This document shows positions 9,214 to 19,674 of a stretch of 64,000 nt of DNA, piece after piece. The DNA lies in the NCBI RefSeq assembly GCF_001605895.1, contig NZ_LUAW01000034.1, positions 39,349 to 103,348 on the forward strand, written 5' to 3'. The notes beneath the pieces were generated by a model. That model had not been told where the DNA came from, ran no database searches, and worked only from the letters and a program-made list of their open reading frames with translations. The number at the start of each line of letters is the position of its first letter. The first letter of the stretch is position 1. Made by a program: the position numbers and the translations under genes. This stretch comes from Acinetobacter pragensis. GTDB lineage: Bacteria; Pseudomonadota; Gammaproteobacteria; Pseudomonadales; Moraxellaceae.

Positions 9214-9669
9214 ATGGATCATATTGATAAAAGAATACTTCTGGAAATTCAGCGCAATGGTCGGCTTCAGAATGTCGAGCTGGCTCAAAAAGTAGGGCTG
9301 TCACCATCACCCTGTCTTCGCCGTGTCAAACAGCTGGAAGATGATGGCATTATTGAAAAATATGTTGCGCTGCTGAATCCGCAGAAGATTAACTTAGGAT
9401 TGACAGTGTTTGCCCGTATTTGGCTAAAAGGTCAGGATGAAAAAACTGTCAATGCATTTGTAGATGCGATTCAGTCCATGGATGAGGTGGTGGAATGTCA
9501 GTTAATGGCAGGGGATTGTGATTTTTTCTTGCGAATTATGGTGGCGGATTTGGATGCCTACCGTAAATTTCAAATTCAGCGCTTAAACAAAATCAGCAGT
9601 ATTCAAAACGTAAAGACTGAAATTCCTTTGCAAAAAATTAAACAAACCACTGAATTGCCTTTGGGTTGA
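9214..9669 (+). CDS. Lrp/AsnC family transcriptional regulator
   Basis: The 151-residue protein has the two-domain Lrp layout: an N-terminal helix-turn-helix (IDKRILLEIQRNGRLQN, then VGLSPSPCLRRVKQLEDDGII) and a C-terminal RAM ligand-binding domain (VECQLMAGDCDFFLRIMV). Such proteins form octamers that bind amino acids. ATG at 9214 is chosen because it begins at the conserved HTH and has GAGG seven bases upstream; an upstream in-frame start lacks this. Its divergent placement from azlCD makes control of that exporter very likely (inference from context). Confidence 0.92.
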   Translation: MDHIDKRILLEIQRNGRLQNVELAQKVGLSPSPCLRRVKQLEDDGIIEKYVALLNPQKINLGLTVFARIWLKGQDEKTVNAFVDAIQSMDEVVECQLMAGDCDFFLRIMVADLDAYRKFQIQRLNKISSIQNVKTEIPLQKIKQTTELPLG

Positions 9670-10047
9670 CGAAATGCAGTAATCATGAATACGGTTTATC
9701 CGCACTATTTATTCAGCTCCACCACTCGGATATCTTGATACGGGCTTTTCACAACAGCATTTTCCAACGGCAGGAGTGTCACAAGAAAATCTTGCTAAAT
9801 TGGCTCGCTAAGCAAGCTGCCAGCATACTTGTCATTCTATAGCTATAGTACACGACGGAGGTTTTTGCATATTTAAATTGACCAATTGGTTGAAAATAAG
9901 GTTTTGCATCAATAAATTTATGTAAAATTGCCAAAATAAAAGCATCTAACTCCTTTGATTTTTAAATCGCAGACATTCGGGCCTTAAAAATATACAAATC
10001 TGAAAAAAGTCTGATGCATGGCTAAATCGAACGTGATAGACTATGAG
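9670..10047. other. Intergenic region before hisZ with a ghost coding fragment
   Basis: No intact gene is seen. On the plus strand, 9686-9811 is an open frame of 41 codons with protein-like composition (for example RTIYSAPPLGYLDTGFSQQ) but no start codon, ending in TAA; it may be the surviving C-terminus of a deleted gene. Downstream there is a short palindrome CTATAGCTATAG and AT-rich sequence. Confidence 0.35.
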
Positions 10048-10073
10048 AAATCGGGTGTGTTCCCGATTTTTTT
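10048..10073 (+). terminator. Terminator-like hairpin in the hisZ leader
   Basis: AAATCGGG (10048-10055) pairs with CCCGATTT (10062-10069) and is followed by T residues to 10073. It sits 43 bases upstream of hisZ. It may end upstream transcription or lie at the 5' end of hisZ mRNA. Confidence 0.6.
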
Positions 10074-10115
10074 ATGCGGATTACTTCCGCGCTGACAAGT
10101 ATTTAGGTTTACAAC

Positions 10116-11282
10116 ATGCCCATTTCAGAGACATGGTTATTACCTGATGGTGTAGCTGATGTATTACCAGAACAAGCGCAAGTAATTGAAGCTTTGCGCC
10201 GTGAAGCATTGGATTTCCTCGCAACTCGAGGTTATCAGCTGGTGTACACGCCATTTATCGAATACATCGAATCTCTTTCTTCTCTCTCAGAATCGAATCA
10301 AGATTTAGACTTAGCCACTTTTAAAGTTATCGACCAATTATCTGGCCGTTTACTTGGTGTGCGTGCCGATATGACACCGCAAGTGGCCCGTATCGATGCG
10401 CATGTACATCCAGTCGAAGGCGTAGCGCGTTATTGCTATGCTGGCACGGTTTTGCATACGAAACCTCAGGGTTTTAATACCACACGCGCCCCGCTGCAGC
10501 TGGGTGCAGAATTATTTGGTTCAGATAGTATCGACGCTGATGTAGAAATGGTCGATGTGATGCTGGGCCTGCTTGAAAAATCAGGACTGGCAGATAGCAT
10601 TCATCTGGATTTAGGCCATGTCGGTTTATTCCGCAGTCTGGTGAAGCATGCGGGCTTATCTAAAGCGACAGAGCGTCAGCTTTCAGATATGTATCAGCGT
10701 AAAGCCTTGCCTGAACTTGCAGAGTTTACTCAAGACCTGAAATGCGGTTCAGATTTTTATAATTTAGGGCGTTATGCAAGTGACTTGGATGCGCTCCAAG
10801 CGAATTTAAGTGTTGAAATATTTGAAAATCTTGAGTTTAAGCAAGCATTTGATGCAGTTAAGCAAACTCAGTCAGAGATTCAATCCCGCTGGCCAGCGCT
10901 GCATATTGGTATTGATGTTGTAGAACTCCGTTCATATCACTACCACACAGGTTTAATGTATGCAGTATATGCGCCGAATCGGGCAGCGCCGCTGGCTCAA
11001 GGCGGCCGCTATGACGGTATCGGTGAACACTTTGGGCGTGCGCGTCCAGCAACAGGCTTCTCTTGTGACTTGTACGCGCTGAGCGCGGGGCAGTTCAAGC
11101 AGATTCAGAAAGTCGTTGCGCCTAAAGGCACAGATAAGGCATTGCTAGAAGCAATTGCGCAGGTCCGTGCACAAGGTTTAAGCGTCATTCAGCTGCTTGG
11201 TGATGATGATTTAAGCTCTGTGCCGAATGCAACTCACCGATTGGTGAATGCTGGCGCTGAGTGGAAAGTCGAAGCAGTTTAG
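10116..11282 (+). CDS. hisZ: ATP phosphoribosyltransferase regulatory subunit HisZ
   Basis: HisZ is a histidyl-tRNA-synthetase-like protein that lacks charging activity and forms a hetero-octamer with the short form of HisG, making the first histidine enzyme active and histidine-sensitive. The 388-residue product starts with LPDGVADVLPEQA, has the class II-like motif LGVRADMTPQVARIDAH, then YHTGLMYAVYAP and a C-terminal LAQGGRYDGIGEHFGR. It lacks the anticodon-binding C-terminus of HisS. Presence of HisZ implies a short HisG elsewhere. It is followed after 84 bases by purA on the same strand, an arrangement common in gammaproteobacteria with HisZ. Confidence 0.94.
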   Translation: MPISETWLLPDGVADVLPEQAQVIEALRREALDFLATRGYQLVYTPFIEYIESLSSLSESNQDLDLATFKVIDQLSGRLLGVRADMTPQVARIDAHVHPVEGVARYCYAGTVLHTKPQGFNTTRAPLQLGAELFGSDSIDADVEMVDVMLGLLEKSGLADSIHLDLGHVGLFRSLVKHAGLSKATERQLSDMYQRKALPELAEFTQDLKCGSDFYNLGRYASDLDALQANLSVEIFENLEFKQAFDAVKQTQSEIQSRWPALHIGIDVVELRSYHYHTGLMYAVYAPNRAAPLAQGGRYDGIGEHFGRARPATGFSCDLYALSAGQFKQIQKVVAPKGTDKALLEAIAQVRAQGLSVIQLLGDDDLSSVPNATHRLVNAGAEWKVEAV

Positions 11283-11351
11283 TCGAAACAATTTAATGGC
11301 AAGGCTGAATGTTCATGTCATTCAGCTTTACTTTCAATTTTAACAGCATGA

Positions 11352-12686
<1,335 letters not shown>

Positions 12687-12711
12687 TCCGCTTAGAATCC
12701 TGATGTTGAAA

Positions 12712-12738
12712 AAGCTCCGCATAGGCGGGGCTTTTTTT
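12712..12738 (+). terminator. Rho-independent terminator of purA
   Basis: AAGCTCCGC (12712-12720) pairs with GCGGGGCTT (12725-12733) and is followed by seven T residues. Confidence 0.92.
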
Positions 12739-12864
12739 ATGCAGATAGGGAAGCATTCAGGTGTATATAGATAAAAATCAAGACTAAAGTTGCAGTACTG
12801 TTTGCTGTACAGCAGAAAGGGAATTGCTAAAATGCCTTTTACCTAAATTTTCAGGCAATGCAGG

Positions 12865-13173
12865 ATGCAGAAGTATATTTCCGGAACGATTTTTTATTCA
12901 TTGCTGTTTGCAATGGGCGGAGCGCCGACGATTGCCATGATGATCATTCGCGCGCAGACGCAAAATCCAGAAATTATTTATAAAGCGCTGGTCGGGCTGT
13001 CAGTCATTATTGCCTGCATTCTAGTGCCTATTATTTTAATTCAAAATGCCTATCTGTTTTTTAAACGCAATAATGCGGCAGTTGAGGCCAAAGTTGAGCC
13101 GCTGTGCAAAGTCTATTTATTTTTAAATGCCTGCTGTTTGATTTACTGGCTGTATATTCAGTTCATTGGATAA
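12865..13173 (+). CDS. Small three-helix membrane protein (hypothetical)
   Basis: The 102-residue product has three hydrophobic helices (about residues 5-28, 41-65 and 82-100) and a short basic loop FFKRN between the second and third. No domain is recognised. It stands alone between purA and an M48 protease gene, with weak ribosome-site support (AGGCA nine bases upstream). It is probably a real inner-membrane protein of unknown function. Confidence 0.6.
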   Translation: MQKYISGTIFYSLLFAMGGAPTIAMMIIRAQTQNPEIIYKALVGLSVIIACILVPIILIQNAYLFFKRNNAAVEAKVEPLCKVYLFLNACCLIYWLYIQFIG

Positions 13174-13244
13174 ACCTATTTTACATAAATCATATGATAA
13201 TGCGCTTTAACTTTATTTAACCTCCTAAATTTAAAGAATATAAT

Positions 13245-13253
13245 TGCTATAAT
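13245..13253 (+). promoter_or_regulatory. Extended -10 promoter for the M48 protease gene
   Basis: TGCTATAAT is a perfect -10 hexamer with the extended TG element, 38 bases upstream of the M48 gene start. No convincing -35 box is visible, as expected for extended -10 promoters. Confidence 0.5.
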
Positions 13254-13290
13254 TTATGCATGTTAGATTGTGGGTCTGGAGTCCTGAATA

Positions 13291-14064
13291 ATGAATAAAA
13301 ATATATTAATGAGCTTATGCGCTGCCAGTGCTGTAACAATTTCTGGCTGTACAACCGTAGCGGATATGGCAGGTGCAGATACAGCTACATTAAACGCCGC
13401 AGCAACACAGGGTTTTAATAAAACAGTCACTGAAGCGCGCGGCAATAATACTTTGGATACGTCATCTGCGACCTATAAGCGCATTTACAGCGTATTCACC
13501 CGCATTAAGCCTTATGCAGATCAAATGAACCAAACGGGCACGAAGTTTGATTGGCAGCTTGCTGTATTAAAGTCTTCACAAGTGAATGCTTATGTGGCGC
13601 CAGGCGGTAAAGTGGTGTTCTATACCGGTATTGTTACTAAGCTGAATTTAACAGATGCGGAAATTGCGGCAGTGATGGGCCATGAAATGGTGCATGCGCT
13701 GGAAGAGCATTCTAAGAATAAAGTGGGGGCGCAAGCTTTGACTGATTTGGCGCTTGGCATAGGCCTTAGCGCGGCAGGCGTTGGTCAAACCGGCGCTGCA
13801 GCGGCGCAGCTGGGCAGCCAAATTGGTATCGGTTTGCCATATTCGCGGAACTTGGAAAGCCGTGCAGACCAAGGCGGATTAATGCTGATGGCGCGCGCAG
13901 GCTACAATCCGCAAGCCGCGATTACCTTGTGGGAAAAAATGAACAAACTTGATGGCGCGGGCGGCTCTTCATTCTTGTCGACTCACCCGTCAAATGGCCA
14001 GCGTATAGAGGCCATGCGCAAGAACTTGCCAGCGGCGCAAGCAATTTACAATCAGCGGAAATAA
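13291..14064 (+). CDS. M48-family metalloprotease lipoprotein (LoiP/YggG-like)
   Basis: This is a zinc endopeptidase of the periplasm, probably anchored to the outer membrane. The 257-residue protein begins with a signal peptide and lipobox ending ISGC (Cys about residue 20). The catalytic HEMVH motif is at about residues 131-135, and the third zinc ligand is probably Glu about 189 in NLESRAD. The C-terminus has STHPSNGQRI, typical of M48 peptidases such as LoiP and BepA, but there are no TPR repeats, which favours a LoiP-like role in envelope protein quality control. It has its own extended -10 promoter and terminator. Confidence 0.9.
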   Translation: MNKNILMSLCAASAVTISGCTTVADMAGADTATLNAAATQGFNKTVTEARGNNTLDTSSATYKRIYSVFTRIKPYADQMNQTGTKFDWQLAVLKSSQVNAYVAPGGKVVFYTGIVTKLNLTDAEIAAVMGHEMVHALEEHSKNKVGAQALTDLALGIGLSAAGVGQTGAAAAQLGSQIGIGLPYSRNLESRADQGGLMLMARAGYNPQAAITLWEKMNKLDGAGGSSFLSTHPSNGQRIEAMRKNLPAAQAIYNQRK

Positions 14065-14086
14065 AGCGATCTATCTAAGTGAATTG

Positions 14087-14116
14087 AAAAAAGCAGGGCA
14101 TAGGCTCTGCTTTTTT
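14087..14116 (+). terminator. Rho-independent terminator of the M48 protease gene
   Basis: A long stem (14087-14099 region with 14104-14116, one G-U pair) with A-rich 5' and six T residues at 3' lies about 25 bases after the stop. Confidence 0.85.
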
Positions 14117-14162
14117 ATGTCTTTGACTGCATATTTAAAAGTGCGGTCTAAACTTAAGGGCG

Positions 14163-14193
14163 CAAAAAAGGCAAAGTAAAACTTTGCCTTTTG
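14163..14193 (-). terminator. Terminator of slyD
   Basis: GGCAAAG and CTTTGCC form a hairpin around TAAAA, flanked by A and T runs, 20 bases beyond the slyD stop. The T run on the minus strand makes it a slyD terminator; it could also work for plus-strand transcripts. Confidence 0.8.
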
Positions 14194-14212
14194 CACGTCA
14201 GATCATAAGATC

Positions 14213-14695
14213 TTAGTGGTGGTGGCCACCTGCACCGTGTACGTGACCGTGATCTAATTCTTCTTGAGAAGGTTCACGGATTTCTACAATTTCAACTTCG
14301 AAAGTCAAATCTTGGCCAGCAAGCGGGAAGTTTGCATCAACAACAACATTGTCGCCTTCAACTGCTTTAACAGTAACAATTTGAACGCCGTCATCTGTTT
14401 GCGCTTGGAATTGCATGCCAGCTTGAATGTTGTCAACGCCTTGGAACATTTGAGCAGGAACTTCTTGAACTAAATCAGGATTATATTCGCCATAGCCTTC
14501 TGCAGCAGGAACATTTACAGTGAATTTTTCACCTACAGTTTTGCCTTCTAAAGCTTTTTCAAGACCAGGAATGATATTGCCAGCGCCGTGCAAATAGGCA
14601 AGCGGCTCACCTTGAGATTGGTCAAGTGTTTCACCTTCAGCATTAGTTAATGTGTAGTGGAAAGACACCACAAGGTTATTTGCAATAGCAGTCAT
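14213..14695 (-). CDS. slyD: FKBP-type peptidyl-prolyl isomerase SlyD
   Basis: SlyD is a cytoplasmic prolyl isomerase and chaperone that also binds metals. The 160-residue product has the FKBP start VSFHYTLTNAEGETLDQS, the conserved PLAYLHGAGNIIPGLEKAL, an inserted flap domain (about residues 70-125) and a short histidine-rich end HGHVHGAGGHHH. The tail is much shorter than in E. coli SlyD, so nickel capacity is probably lower. It is monocistronic, with a terminator at 14163-14193. Confidence 0.92.
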   Translation of the reverse strand: MTAIANNLVVSFHYTLTNAEGETLDQSQGEPLAYLHGAGNIIPGLEKALEGKTVGEKFTVNVPAAEGYGEYNPDLVQEVPAQMFQGVDNIQAGMQFQAQTDDGVQIVTVKAVEGDNVVVDANFPLAGQDLTFEVEIVEIREPSQEELDHGHVHGAGGHHH

Positions 14696-14831
14696 GTTAA
14701 TGATCCATTCAATTTTTTAAAGGGTACATCATAAAGTGAAATTGCATTTTTGTAGACTAAATTTACTAAAAAATTGCATTTTTACTATTTAGATGATGGT
14801 TTTTTCATTAATCGGGGTGAATATTAAAATT

Positions 14832-16133
14832 TCAATGCAATTTTATTTTTGGCGTGATTTTTTTGCTCATAAAATCTTTTACGGTTAATAAACCCGCATG
14901 TGTATAGCCGTGGATGGCGGCTTGATGCATGCGGTATAAAGAGACGTACATAGATTTTGCAATGAAGCCTTGTACATTGACTTGCCCCAATAATTCACCG
15001 ACGGCTTTATTTTTGCTTAAAGAAACCAAAGAGCCTTTATCGGAAAAATTAAACATCGGCAGCTGCTGGCCGCGCAGGCGGGCTTTTATCGCCTCGGTTA
15101 AAAATGCAGCCTGCTGGCTGGCCACTTGCGCGCGCGGGCCAAGTACTGCTTCATCTGCACGCGGCTGGCAATGCGCACAGTCACCGAAGGCAAAAATATC
15201 AGGATCAGCTTTAGTCTGCAGCGTCGCATAGACTTCTAAGCGGCCTAGGCGGTCTTTTGCAAAACCGTTTAAATCCGCAATCACTGCGGGCACTTTAATG
15301 CCGGCGGCCCAGACTTTGAGTTCCGCATGAATTCTGCTGCCGTCAGTGAAATAAATTTTTTCGGCATCCACCTTTTCAACGCGTTTGGATGTGTGAATGT
15401 CTATGCTCATCCGTTCTAATTGCTTCTGCGCATGATCGGCCAGCTTTTCAGGCAGGGCCGGCAGGATTCTATCTGCACCTTCGATTAGATTGATTTGCAC
15501 ATTTTGAGGCAGAATCTTGTTCAAGCCGTATTTGTAGAAGTTCTGCTTTGCCTGCACCAGCTCTGCAGCAAGTTCCACCCCAGTCGCACCCGCGCCAATA
15601 ATGCCGATATTCAGCTGGCGCGGTTCATGGCTGCCTTGAGCATCTAAATAAAGGCGCAGCATGTCTTGCTGGAAAATTTCAGCCTGCTGCAGGCTGTCGA
15701 GATAGTGGCAATGCTCAAGCACGCCTGCTGTGCCAAAATCATTGGACACCGAACCTACGGCTAAAATTAAAGTGTCGTAATTGAGTGTGAGCTTTTCATT
15801 CGAGCTGCCGTATTTTCCTAATCGGGTTGGACTCAGGATGATTTGTTTTTTGGCCGGAAGAATGTCCTCTAAGCAGCCTAAAACGAATTCATAATGATGT
15901 TTGGCTGCATGGCTGTAGTAATTGGTTTCTTCTTCATTGATATTCATTGTGCCGGCTGCAATTTCATGCAGCAGCGGTTTCCAGACGTGTGTCAGTTTCA
16001 TATCAATCAGCGTGATATGCGCTTTACTTGATTTTCCAATACTGTCACCCAATTGAGTAACCAATTCCAAGCCGCCTGCACCGCCGCCGACAATAACAAT
16101 TCTGTGCAGTTCATTTTGCTGTTGCTGGTTCAT
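14832..16133 (-). CDS. ndh: Type II NADH dehydrogenase (NDH-2)
   Basis: NDH-2 passes electrons from NADH to quinone without pumping protons. The 433-residue flavoprotein has an N-terminal FAD-binding GxGxxG (IVIVGGGAGGLELV), a second nucleotide-binding site in the middle (IGIIGAGATGVELAAEL), and the FAD-contact motif DIFAFGDCAHCQ. The C-terminal about 50 residues (MHQAAIHGYTHAGLLTV) form the amphipathic membrane-binding part. Length fits the family. It is a single gene on the minus strand with no visible operon partners. Confidence 0.92.
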   Translation of the reverse strand: MNQQQQNELHRIVIVGGGAGGLELVTQLGDSIGKSSKAHITLIDMKLTHVWKPLLHEIAAGTMNINEEETNYYSHAAKHHYEFVLGCLEDILPAKKQIILSPTRLGKYGSSNEKLTLNYDTLILAVGSVSNDFGTAGVLEHCHYLDSLQQAEIFQQDMLRLYLDAQGSHEPRQLNIGIIGAGATGVELAAELVQAKQNFYKYGLNKILPQNVQINLIEGADRILPALPEKLADHAQKQLERMSIDIHTSKRVEKVDAEKIYFTDGSRIHAELKVWAAGIKVPAVIADLNGFAKDRLGRLEVYATLQTKADPDIFAFGDCAHCQPRADEAVLGPRAQVASQQAAFLTEAIKARLRGQQLPMFNFSDKGSLVSLSKNKAVGELLGQVNVQGFIAKSMYVSLYRMHQAAIHGYTHAGLLTVKDFMSKKITPKIKLH

Positions 16134-16156
16134 TCGAAATGCCTATTTTTATTGTA

Positions 16157-16194
16157 AAAAAAAGAAGATGGCAGGAGTATGCCATCTTCTTTTT
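16157..16194 (-). terminator. Terminator of the D,D-carboxypeptidase gene
   Basis: A stem of about 14 bp containing GAAGATGGCA and TGCCATCTTC, with A and T runs outside it, lies about 50 bases beyond the gene at 16247. It is symmetrical and could act in both directions. Confidence 0.85.
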
Positions 16195-16246
16195 CAGGGT
16201 GTTTTTGAATTGTCTTACAAGTTACACAATGCCATCCGAAGTATAT

Positions 16247-17557
16247 CTATTGCGACAAAGGGTAGGTTTTAACAGCGCCTGCATCGGCTGAGAAAAGACC
16301 GAAAATACTTTTAATCCAAAATAAGAAGCGTTCAAAAACATTAGCTTCTTCAATATTGACGTCATCTTCAATATCAATGGTATTGATCAGCTGGTTGTTT
16401 TGATACACGTTGACAGTGACGAGTTTCATGACCTGAGTCAAAGGCGCAGTCAGCAGTTTTTCATTTACTTCAATATTCATCTGGGTCTGGGTTTGCTGAA
16501 GCGGCTCTATGGTTTGAACAAGGCTGCCCGTATTCAGCATGATGCGCTGATGCGGCTGGTCAAAAGTATTCAGGTCAATAGTCTGTGCAGGATCGAATAA
16601 TGACGTGGTAATAATTTGCGGTTTTTTCGTTTCTACCTTAAACATTTTCAAAGTCGATTTAATGACGGGCAATTCCGCTACCAGCTGCTTGTCTTTAATT
16701 GCAACTTCATTGCGGCTATAGGTATAAGCCAGATTCATCAGTTTATGAGCAACCTCGGCGCGCTTTAAGCCGCTTTTAGTGCCCATAACCACTACAATTA
16801 AACGGCGGTCAGGGACATTGTGCAGTCCGGACGGGCGGTTTGCCGTTAAAGCCAAGTTATAGCCGGCAGCTTTGGTAAAGCCTGTTTTCATGCCGTCGAC
16901 GGTTGGATCTTGCTTGAGCAGAATATTGGTGGCTTTATGAAAATGATTGTTATAGCTGAAACTGGTCTGTTTGGAATAATTGAGATAGTCTGGTGTTTCC
17001 TGTACCAGCGCACGCCCTAAACGGGCCAAATCAGATGCTGACGAATAATGGTCCGGCATGGTGATGCCGGCGGGGTTTTGGAAATGTGTGTCATTCATGC
17101 CCAGCGCTTTGGCTTCTTTATTCATCCGGTCAATAAACTGCGGAAGGCCGCCAGAAATTTTTTCTGCCAAAGTGACTGCGGCATCATTGGCTGACATCAC
17201 AATCAAGCCGGCCAAAAGATGGTCTACAGTAATTTGTTCACCTTCTTTTAGGTACATCTGGGATTCATCCCACTGCACGACATTCACTACGGGTGTTGCA
17301 GTAAGGACATCATTCTTATTTAAGTGGCCTGCCTGAATCTCCTTTAAGGCGATATAGGCTACCATCATCTTGGTTAATGATGCAGGAGCGCGCTGCACAT
17401 GGCTGTTATGCTCAGCAATGACTTGGCCTGACTGCGGGTCAAGAATGGTCCATGCTTCAGCTTCTACGGTTTCTGGATTGATGTTAAGCAGTGCAGCATT
17501 TGCTATCGTGGAGCATAAAGCGAATAGCGCCAGGATGAAGTAGATCACGCGTTTCAA
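16247..17557 (-). CDS. D-alanyl-D-alanine carboxypeptidase (PBP5/6 family)
   Basis: This low-molecular-weight penicillin-binding protein removes the terminal D-Ala from peptidoglycan pentapeptides. The 436-residue protein has a signal peptide (cleavage near ANA, residue 21), catalytic SLTK at residues 60-63, SAN in GLIVMSANDAA, and KTG in GMKTGFT. A beta-rich PBP5 C-terminal domain follows, ending in a predicted amphipathic anchor (FLFWIKSIFGLF). It is about 50 residues longer than typical DacC, which suits the second Acinetobacter carboxypeptidase (PBP6b type), but paralogue assignment is inference. Divergent from the M61 gene. Confidence 0.9.
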   Translation of the reverse strand: MKRVIYFILALFALCSTIANAALLNINPETVEAEAWTILDPQSGQVIAEHNSHVQRAPASLTKMMVAYIALKEIQAGHLNKNDVLTATPVVNVVQWDESQMYLKEGEQITVDHLLAGLIVMSANDAAVTLAEKISGGLPQFIDRMNKEAKALGMNDTHFQNPAGITMPDHYSSASDLARLGRALVQETPDYLNYSKQTSFSYNNHFHKATNILLKQDPTVDGMKTGFTKAAGYNLALTANRPSGLHNVPDRRLIVVVMGTKSGLKRAEVAHKLMNLAYTYSRNEVAIKDKQLVAELPVIKSTLKMFKVETKKPQIITTSLFDPAQTIDLNTFDQPHQRIMLNTGSLVQTIEPLQQTQTQMNIEVNEKLLTAPLTQVMKLVTVNVYQNNQLINTIDIEDDVNIEEANVFERFLFWIKSIFGLFSADAGAVKTYPLSQ

Positions 17558-17736
17558 TGAGGTTCCTTAAGACCCATCCCTGAGTCCAAAAATACGAAAA
17601 AATTAGTGGAATGCTATGCCTTTTTTTTTCTGCTGACTAGTCATAATTGTAGACAATTGCGACAGTCCTGCATCGTTCAGCTAAAAAATGTTAAGCTTAT
17701 TGTTAAGTTAACATTTTTTATTTTGTATTGCCCATT

Positions 17737-19440
17737 ATGCTGCATTATCAAATCGAATTTGACGATTATCGTCAGCACCTTATTCATGTCACTGCACGTT
17801 TTCTGGCAGACCCGACGCAAGTTTTATCACTTCCAACTTGGATACCGGGAAGCTATTTAATTCGTGAGTTTTCAAAACATATTGAATCTGTCCGAGCTTA
17901 TGATGAAGACGGGCGGGTTTTGCAGATTCAGAAATTTGAAAAGAATAAATGGCGTTTATTCAATACCGATCATGAGCTGATTACCGTTGAATATGATGTT
18001 TACGCCTATGATCTGTCTGTGCGCGGCGCTTATGTCGATCAAAACCGATTATATGTAAATCCGGCTTGCGCATGTTTAGGGCTGGATGGACAAGAGGGCA
18101 AAGCGGTTGAAGTTGAAGTGTTTCTGCCAAAGGAGTTGCGGCATTTTCAATTGGCGACCGGTTTAAAATCTAAAACCTTGGTGAAAGGCCGCTATACCTT
18201 ATATGCCGACAGTTATGCACAGCTGATTGATTCACCATTTGAGCTGGCGGATCAAAGCCGTTTCAGTTTTGAAGCCAATGGCATTCCACATGAATTTGTG
18301 GTTTCAGGCAAGCACGCAATGAATGCGCAGCGTATGCAGCAGGATATTGAAAAAATCTGCAGCACAGAAATTTCAATGTTTGGTTCTGCGCCATTCAAAG
18401 ACTATACGTTTATGACCATGGCAACAGGCAACAGCTATGGCGGATTGGAACATCCAAACAGCACCAGTCTGATTACGCCGCGTGATGACCTGCCGAAAGC
18501 CAATGAGCCAGAACAGCCGTCAAAAGACTATCAGCGTTTCTTAGGTCTTTGCAGCCATGAATATTTCCATTCTTGGCTGGTGAAGTTTATCCGTCCGGAA
18601 AATTTCGTGAATTATGATCTGAACAAAGAAGGCTATACCTCTTTATTGTGGATTTTTGAAGGCTTCACATCGTATTACGATGACCTGATTTTATTGCGCA
18701 GCGGCGTGATTAATCAGGATGCTTATTTAAGCTTGTTAAAAGCGCAAATTGACCGCTATTTGCAAAACCCTGGCCGTTTGGTTCAGTCTGTATCTGAATC
18801 AAGTTTTGATGCGTGGGTGAAGTTCTACCGTCAGGATGAAAACTCCAACAATGCCGGTACCAGCTATTACAACAAAGGCTGTTTAGTTGCGTTGTGTTTG
18901 GACTTAGGTCTGCGTCTTCGCGGTTCTAGTCTAGATGCCTTAATGCGTAAGCTGTATGAAAATGCGCAAAATGGCATTCAAGTGAATGAGCGTACCATTT
19001 TCAATTTATGCAATGAATTGACGGGTGATGATTGGTTAGAGCAAATCAATCACTTGATTAATACCACTGATGAATTGCCGCTGGATCAGCTGTTTCCTGA
19101 GTTTGGTGTCAGTTTTACCTTGAAAAATGACAAGTCATTGCCATTGGGTTTAAAGCTGGCAGATAAGCCTGAAGGTGTGCTGGTTCAATCTGCCCGCCGT
19201 GATGGTGCTGGAACAAACGCAGGGCTTTCCGCCAATGATGTGATTGTTGCCATTGACGGTTTAAAAGCGACTGTGAAACTTGTTGAGCAATATGCGAAGC
19301 TGGAGGGCACATATTCTGTTTATGCGTTCCGCCGTGATGAGTTTATGCAGTTTGAGGTTCAGTCCGCAGGTTCTGAATTGGCAGAAGTGGAATTAAAGAT
19401 TGAAGATCAAGTTAAAGCGGAGAAGTGGCTGACAGCTTAA
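17737..19440 (+). CDS. M61-family aminopeptidase with PDZ domain
   Basis: The 567-residue protein belongs to the M61 glycyl-aminopeptidase family. It has a beta-rich N-terminal domain, the zinc site HEYFHSW with the downstream Glu in WIFEGFTSYYDD, the loop NSYGGLEHPNST, and a C-terminal PDZ domain (about residues 455-550, with GLSANDVIVAIDGL). No signal peptide is seen, so it is probably cytoplasmic. ATG 17737 is chosen because homology begins there; no ribosome site precedes it, and a possible -10 lies only about 10 bases upstream, so the mRNA may be leaderless (inference). Confidence 0.88.
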   Translation: MLHYQIEFDDYRQHLIHVTARFLADPTQVLSLPTWIPGSYLIREFSKHIESVRAYDEDGRVLQIQKFEKNKWRLFNTDHELITVEYDVYAYDLSVRGAYVDQNRLYVNPACACLGLDGQEGKAVEVEVFLPKELRHFQLATGLKSKTLVKGRYTLYADSYAQLIDSPFELADQSRFSFEANGIPHEFVVSGKHAMNAQRMQQDIEKICSTEISMFGSAPFKDYTFMTMATGNSYGGLEHPNSTSLITPRDDLPKANEPEQPSKDYQRFLGLCSHEYFHSWLVKFIRPENFVNYDLNKEGYTSLLWIFEGFTSYYDDLILLRSGVINQDAYLSLLKAQIDRYLQNPGRLVQSVSESSFDAWVKFYRQDENSNNAGTSYYNKGCLVALCLDLGLRLRGSSLDALMRKLYENAQNGIQVNERTIFNLCNELTGDDWLEQINHLINTTDELPLDQLFPEFGVSFTLKNDKSLPLGLKLADKPEGVLVQSARRDGAGTNAGLSANDVIVAIDGLKATVKLVEQYAKLEGTYSVYAFRRDEFMQFEVQSAGSELAEVELKIEDQVKAEKWLTA

Positions 19441-19466
19441 GTTCTTAAGAATGTAACTGTCATGTA

Positions 19467-19496
19467 AAACCGATGCTTTAGCGTCGGTTTTTTTAT
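19467..19496 (+). terminator. Rho-independent terminator of the M61 gene
   Basis: ACCGATGC pairs with GCGTCGGT around TTTA, with a run of T residues to 19496, about 27 bases after the stop. Confidence 0.88.
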
Positions 19497-19674
19497 TTTT
19501 TAGTGAAAGTGATTAATATTTTATTTGAAGGGATATTGGGCTGTAATTACATTTTATGATGTATAGCTACATATGAAGCGATTGGTGAGCAAGCAGATCA
19601 GAGAGGCTTTTTTGCGGGTATTTAGCGCAAGATATTTAATCATGCGCTAAAAATCGAGATTACATTTGAATTGG

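Noticed and set aside
10018..10095. Possible 25-codon leader peptide overlapping the terminator-like hairpin before hisZ, suggesting attenuation
   Set aside because: It has no ribosome site and only one ordinary set of codons with no His run, and a likely promoter -10 lies inside it, so attenuation is not supported.
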